In this document: piece after piece, positions 59,669-64,000 of the stretch
Layout: every line of letters begins with the position of its first letter
Position numbering within the stretch: the stretch's first letter is position 1
Assembly (NCBI GenBank): GCA_023159155.1
Contig: JAJNNX010000037.1
Location: forward strand, 124,001-188,000
DNA length: 64,000 nt
Direction: 5' to 3'
Origin: Ustulina deusta
Taxonomy: Eukaryota; Ascomycota; Sordariomycetes; Xylariales; Xylariaceae
Position numbers and translations under genes: made by a program
The notes under the pieces: generated by a model
What the model was told of the DNA's origin: nothing
The model's database searches: none
The model's input: the letters and a program-made list of their open reading frames with translations, nothing else

Positions 59669-61699
59669 GATTCTGCTGTAGTTGGGCTCACACCCTCTTG
59701 CTGAATGATGTTCTTCGATGAATTTGGTTTGTTGCGCAGCTTATTTAATGCTTAGGCATAGGTACTGACATTCAACCCTAGACCCAAAAGCTGCAGAGAA
59801 CGGTTCGGTGCGACAAAGCTGATCAAGAGGGGTTCGGGCTTCATATATGTAGCGGCCTGGCATCCTCATTAGTCAGGAACCTGGGGTCGCCAGCGAACCC
59901 CTCATCACAATGATGTCAGAATCAAGCCGTTATCGAGATGGTCAATAATTAGGGCGAGTTTACCCCAAATATGACTGTACGCGCGACATGGTCTTCAAAT
60001 AGTACCCATAGGGGCTGTTCCCGTACTGAGGTATCTAGAGTAAGTGGACATGAAGTGGTTGAATGAGTTGAAAAAAGACGCTCAACACCAAGAAAAGGAG
60101 AAAAACCACGGCGTTAGCTTTTACATATTTGGTACTAGGAAGTGAAGGGACAGCCTATCTCTTAGTGTAAGGGCAAGGTGAGAGTACCCTATATTATACA
60201 TGAGCCTACTCACATTGTCCACTTCAATACCGGGCCAAGTGTAGACACAGATCAAGTCTGGACGGCATATGAAAGCCACTAGATATTCAAGTATACAGGC
60301 TAGCTAAATGAAGTATCCCTTTTCACTTCCACTTCAGAGAAGACTTGGCTGACATTATCAACTCTTTTCGGCTTTTTGGACCTCATTCTCCTGTACTTAA
60401 CCTCTGCACAGTGGCTAGACTATAAACTATACGCTCGAGCTCCAAGCCTCTCAACCCTGATTGCTTTGCAAAATATAATATGACTTCAATGACCGTCTTG
60501 TGGTAGTCCATCTGTTCTGATGTCTAGAATCTGCGGATCTCTTCTCCCTTTAGCAAGCTTTGAACGGATACCGAGCCCCCAACCTATCAAGCAATTGTAA
60601 CAGAAAGTCATTGTCACTCATTTCCCCGAAAACAACATTGGCATAGTGTTTGCGGCAATAGTAACTAACAGTGGCTTTCTTATATCAAGCCCGACTCTAC
60701 CGAGTCAGTCGATCCTAACTAACTTTAGGGATAAATAGGCCGTAATGGCCGGACGGCGCTTTGATGATCAGCCGAGAGGGGAAACGAGGGTGTGGTGGGA
60801 GTATTATTTGAAGAGAGTGCTAACTTTGATACCTACTGCTAATGCTAACTAAGAGAGTAGCCACACTTGAACATGCCACATCCGATAGCCAAGTCGCGAT
60901 GCAGCAAAACTCTTGTTGTTCTAGGTAGTGTTCTAGACCCTAGCAACCTTGTTATGGAGTTCAAATCGGTACAGAGCACAGGTACTTAGAACTTAGGCAC
61001 TGCGCACGTACTGTTGTGTTTCCTAACCGGGTTAGACTTATTGTGTCATCTACCTACTCTTTTAGGCTAAATCAAAAACGAAACAGGCGTCATCTGAAAG
61101 AGGGATGGTGCCAGCTGGCGAATACGGGCGAGCCCCATTAATGCCCATTTGATGATCTGGCAGTTGACAGCGCTCTTACAGAATGGTATCCACTTTTTGA
61201 CCCTTTTTCCACAGCAACGGAAAAGCCTTGAACTGAGGATCAGCACATCACCGACTTCCCCAGCCCGACTCAGCCAGCCTGTTTCTGGCAGAGCAACGAG
61301 ACAACCCACCCCCCTCGCTGCTTGCTCCAGCCCACCATTCCTCCATCGATGGCATAGCATCTCAACGCATCCACCCATCGCATCGGTTTCATAGTCATTC
61401 GTTCTGAGACACTCGTAATAGCCAATAATAATATCTCGCCACCCGCTCTACCAACCCCGACTACCGACATCGCCCGCCGTTCGTTCTCGCCAAGTGTGCC
61501 AGCAAACCATCAATCCATCGAAACCATCGCTACCATCGCGATATACACGACTCATACCCACCATTACCTGCACCGTTGTGCTCCACTCCGTCGAGGGGAC
61601 GTCCCGGCCCACGATCGCTATCATCGTCTTGTCTCGAGTCGCGTAGTGCCTTGGGGCCCTGCCATTTACATTCTTTCGTCGTTCTAAACGGGCGACAAG
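59669..61699. other. Intergenic, chs7 upstream region
   Basis: This is 2 kb without a recognised gene. The last 300 bases are C/T-rich with many CCATCG and CACC motifs, as in promoters or 5' UTRs of highly expressed fungal genes. Frames at 61067-61735 overlap on both strands and are rejected. Confidence 0.5.
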
Positions 61700-62819
61700 A
61701 TGGGAGGCTTTGGCGACTTCACCGACATCTGCCATACGGCGCCTCTGCCGCTATGTGCTTCCGTCGGCCCCATGACTTCCATCTCCAGCGGTGTCGGGGT
61801 TGAGACAGACTGCTTCGCCCGCAATATCGAGCTCGCAAATACCATCATATTCCAGGGCGCATCCAGCTTCCTCCACATCATTGCCCTGGCCATGACGGTC
61901 GTCATGATCTTGCATATCCGGGGCAAATTCACAGCCGTCGGTAAGTTGGTCGCTCTGACATCCGTATCTCGAGACACAATAGAACGTTGATGGCTAACGT
62001 GGTAATCTGTAGGCCGCAAAGAGATCCTCACGTTCTTCTACCTCTTTCTAACTCTGACCATCCTCTCCCTCATCATCGACGCCGGTGTCGTTCCCGTGGG
62101 CTCGGAGCCGTATCCTTACTTCGTTGCCATACAAGCCGGCTTTTCATCTGCTCTCATTACCTGTCTCCTGATCAATGGTTTTGTGGGCTTTCAGCTGTAT
62201 GAAGACGGCACGCCGTTGTCGCTTTGGATGCTCCGACTCTGTTCCTTGGCCGCTTGGCTCATCTCGTTCTTTGTTTCCTTGGCCACTTTTAAATCCTGGG
62301 CCGGACTCGGACCGACCAACACCGTGGGCCTGTTTGCCGTTCTCTACCTCTTGAATGGTGTTCAGCTTGTGATATATGTTGCTCTACAGGTTCTGCTAGT
62401 AGTCCGGACCTTGGAGGATCAGTGGCCTCTCGGGCACATTGCTTTTGGTGTCTTCTTTTTTGTCGTTGGCCAAGTCCTGCTCTATGCAGTCAGCGCAACT
62501 ATTTGCAACGGCACGAGCCATTACATTGATGGTCTCCTTTTCGCTACCGTTGGCAATCTACTTGCAGTTATGATGATTTACAAGGTATGTCTTCATTATG
62601 GAATTTATTAATGTGCCGAACTAATTTTCCTGCTAGTACTGGGATTCCATTACGAAAGAGGACCTAGAGTTCTCCGTTGGAACGCGGATGAACAATTGGG
62701 AAGTCAAGGAGTTGCTTCCAGAAGAGGACCGACGCACTACTGTATACGCTGACGATCCATATGGACACTCCAGTTCTTATGATCACTCACACTCCCCCAA
62801 CCGGACGTCCCGCTACTAG
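61700..62819 (+). CDS. chs7: Chitin synthase export chaperone
   Basis: Exons 61700-61940, 62013-62584 and 62637-62819 give 331 residues in one frame. The start [19 protein letters not shown] is the hallmark of Chs7, an ER membrane protein needed for exit of class IV chitin synthase (Chs3 type) to the cell surface. About seven hydrophobic segments follow (for example [57 protein letters not shown]), then a hydrophilic tail with [10 protein letters not shown] and a Ser/His-rich end. The length agrees with the family. It is a housekeeping gene and marks where the accessory region gives way to conserved chromosome. Confidence 0.95.
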
Positions 62820-63923
62820 AATTCCCGACTCCGGCGGTCAGCTGGGATACAAGGAGAGGACATGGTTTGATCGAGTGATGAAGGTGAAACGACATATTTT
62901 GAAATGCATCCGCAAGGCGTTGTTGGAATAGGCTGATTAAGAGAAGATTCATTTTCTTGGGAAACAATGGTTTACGTAATATTCATATTCGGTACCCTGT
63001 ATCAGCTATCGGCATCTCTTGCGTGGGAGTAGCTTGTCCAGTTAATATTTTAGGCGGAGCATGATGGACAAGTCACTTGACAGCGGTTTGCTTTGGTATG
63101 GTTGACGTAATGATAACAATGTACATAGCTTGACAGCAACGGCATTCTACAGCCAAAAGCGAATCATTCGTTACATGTGCTTGGAATCGTGTTCGTGTCA
63201 AGTAGTGACAAACAGCACTCCCCTGAACTATCTAGTACGCTGAGAAGCTCGTGATGGATTGGGTGATGCTGAATTTCACCGTTGCCGTTAGTCAATCTGC
63301 AACTTGCTTTGAAAGCGGAATGGCTGTCTTGGTGCTCTCCATTCCTCGAGGGGGATCGATGGGGATATTGCTTGGTCCCAGACACTAGGTACAACTTCAT
63401 ACTATGAGCTGGGAGGCTTGTTTTCGGCAAAGCTAAGATGCCGCCGGCCACCAACCAATTAAGGACTGTACTAGATTTCCTAGTGCCAAACCTGAGGAGT
63501 CTGTCGTTCTATCTACTCGAGTATCTAGGTTCCAGACGTGCCATGGAACATTCATGATCCTCGTCTCTCATGTGCTCCATGTTCTCGTGCTGTCGTTTTG
63601 CCCGCTTTGGACGGACCCCCCTGCCTCCTCCCCATAGGGAGTGATAGCTTACATAGGTTCTCAGATCCTAGTCTGCGCTAGGTAGATTGATAATGATGCA
63701 GCAGAACAGCGCGGCGGTTACATATCAGACTGGTCAGTCTGACCAGCCCGTGTCGTTACCTGCGAGTCTTTCAACCCGCCCTATGAGAACCGAGGCTCAT
63801 AGGGGGGGCGCTACAGTCTTTCCTCTACTCCGGGTGCAAAGGAGGCCACCGTAGTTAGTAGCTGACGGAGACCGGACGGCGTGCATTGGCGAAAGGGATG
63901 AAGCCGTGGATGAGAGGCTTGCT
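62820..63923. other. Intergenic with two inverted repeats
   Basis: No gene was recognised. A perfect 8-bp inverted repeat lies at 63730-63746 (CTGGTCAG, T, CTGACCAG). Just after it, near 63777-63812, is a longer hairpin built from CCCTATGAG and CTCATAGGGG. A frame at 63164-63454 (minus) has no recognisable content. Confidence 0.45.
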
Positions 63924-64000
63924 TCATTCGCCGTCGTCGTTATCCCCAAAGCTGAGCTTTATCTTCTTCGCGGCTTTCTTCTTCGCGCCCTTGACGGCCT
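63924..64000 (-). CDS. C-terminal tail of a Lys-rich protein (partial)
   Basis: The minus strand is open from the window edge to a TGA at 63926-63924 and reads KGAKKKAAKKIKLSFGDNDD then GE. A basic run followed by KIKLSFG and an acidic end resembles the C-terminus of small nuclear DUF4604-type fungal proteins. With only 25 codons visible, the family is a guess, but the stop and the composition look genuine. Confidence 0.45.
   Translation of the reverse strand, partial: AVKGAKKKAAKKIKLSFGDNDDGE

Noticed and set aside
61067..61735. Several frames upstream of chs7
   Set aside because: They lie on both strands in a C/T-rich promoter or 5' UTR and lack domain content.
1..64000. tRNA genes, rRNA and CRISPR arrays
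   Set aside because: No cloverleaf with proper A and B boxes, no rRNA-like sequence and no regularly spaced direct repeats were seen; CRISPR is not expected in a fungus.

Overview
The window is genomic DNA of a filamentous ascomycete, most likely a Sordariomycete. Short introns with GTRNGT donors, CTAAC-type branch points and AG acceptors interrupt the genes. There is a non-reducing polyketide synthase (NR-PKS) with fungal domain order, a Zn2Cys6 regulator and a chitin synthase chaperone. Large blocks carry the CpA/TpG-poor, TpA-rich signature of repeat-induced point mutation (RIP). Species cannot be read from the sequence.

Layout. 1-459: 5' part of an unknown coiled-coil gene on the minus strand. 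2.9-7 kb: relic of a Tad1-like LINE, minus strand. 8.0-10.0 kb: broken drug-type MFS transporter. 11.1-13.6 kb: decayed GPI7/LAS21-like paralogue. 15.0-39.1 kb: a polyketide gene cluster. 39.9-41.2 kb: orphan coiled-coil gene. 42.9-55.7 kb: one very AT-rich block that resolves into a Copia LTR retrotransposon (minus strand, 162-bp LTRs, perfect GATAA target duplication) with a Gypsy element (plus strand, about 272-bp LTRs) nested inside. 57.8-59.7 kb: a cell-wall sensor-like membrane protein and a small conserved gene. 61.7-62.8 kb: chs7. 63.9-64.0 kb: the tail of a Lys-rich protein.

The cluster is the main content. An NR-PKS with SAT-KS-AT-PT-ACP-CMeT-R order should release a C-methylated aromatic aldehyde. 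A divergently transcribed flavin monooxygenase looks like the dearomatising TropB/AzaH/SorbC group and keeps the TropB Arg/Tyr pair at the same spacing. A 2-oxoglutarate/Fe(II) oxygenase lies downstream. Together these three are the set that makes tropolones (methylorcinaldehyde, then dearomatised quinol, then ring-expanded stipitaldehyde) in known clusters. Around them sit a Zn2Cys6 regulator, an MCT-type MFS transporter, a YCII-domain protein, a medium-chain (enoyl) reductase and a secreted-type FAD oxidoreductase. No P450 was found, so the end product probably differs from stipitatic acid; an azaphilone- or citrinin-like product is the main alternative.

The cluster is bounded on both sides by transposon relics, and gene relics lie beside and inside it (MFS, GPI7-like, a HET-type fragment). 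Several premature stops in these relics are C-to-T or G-to-A changes at CpA/TpG, as expected for RIP.
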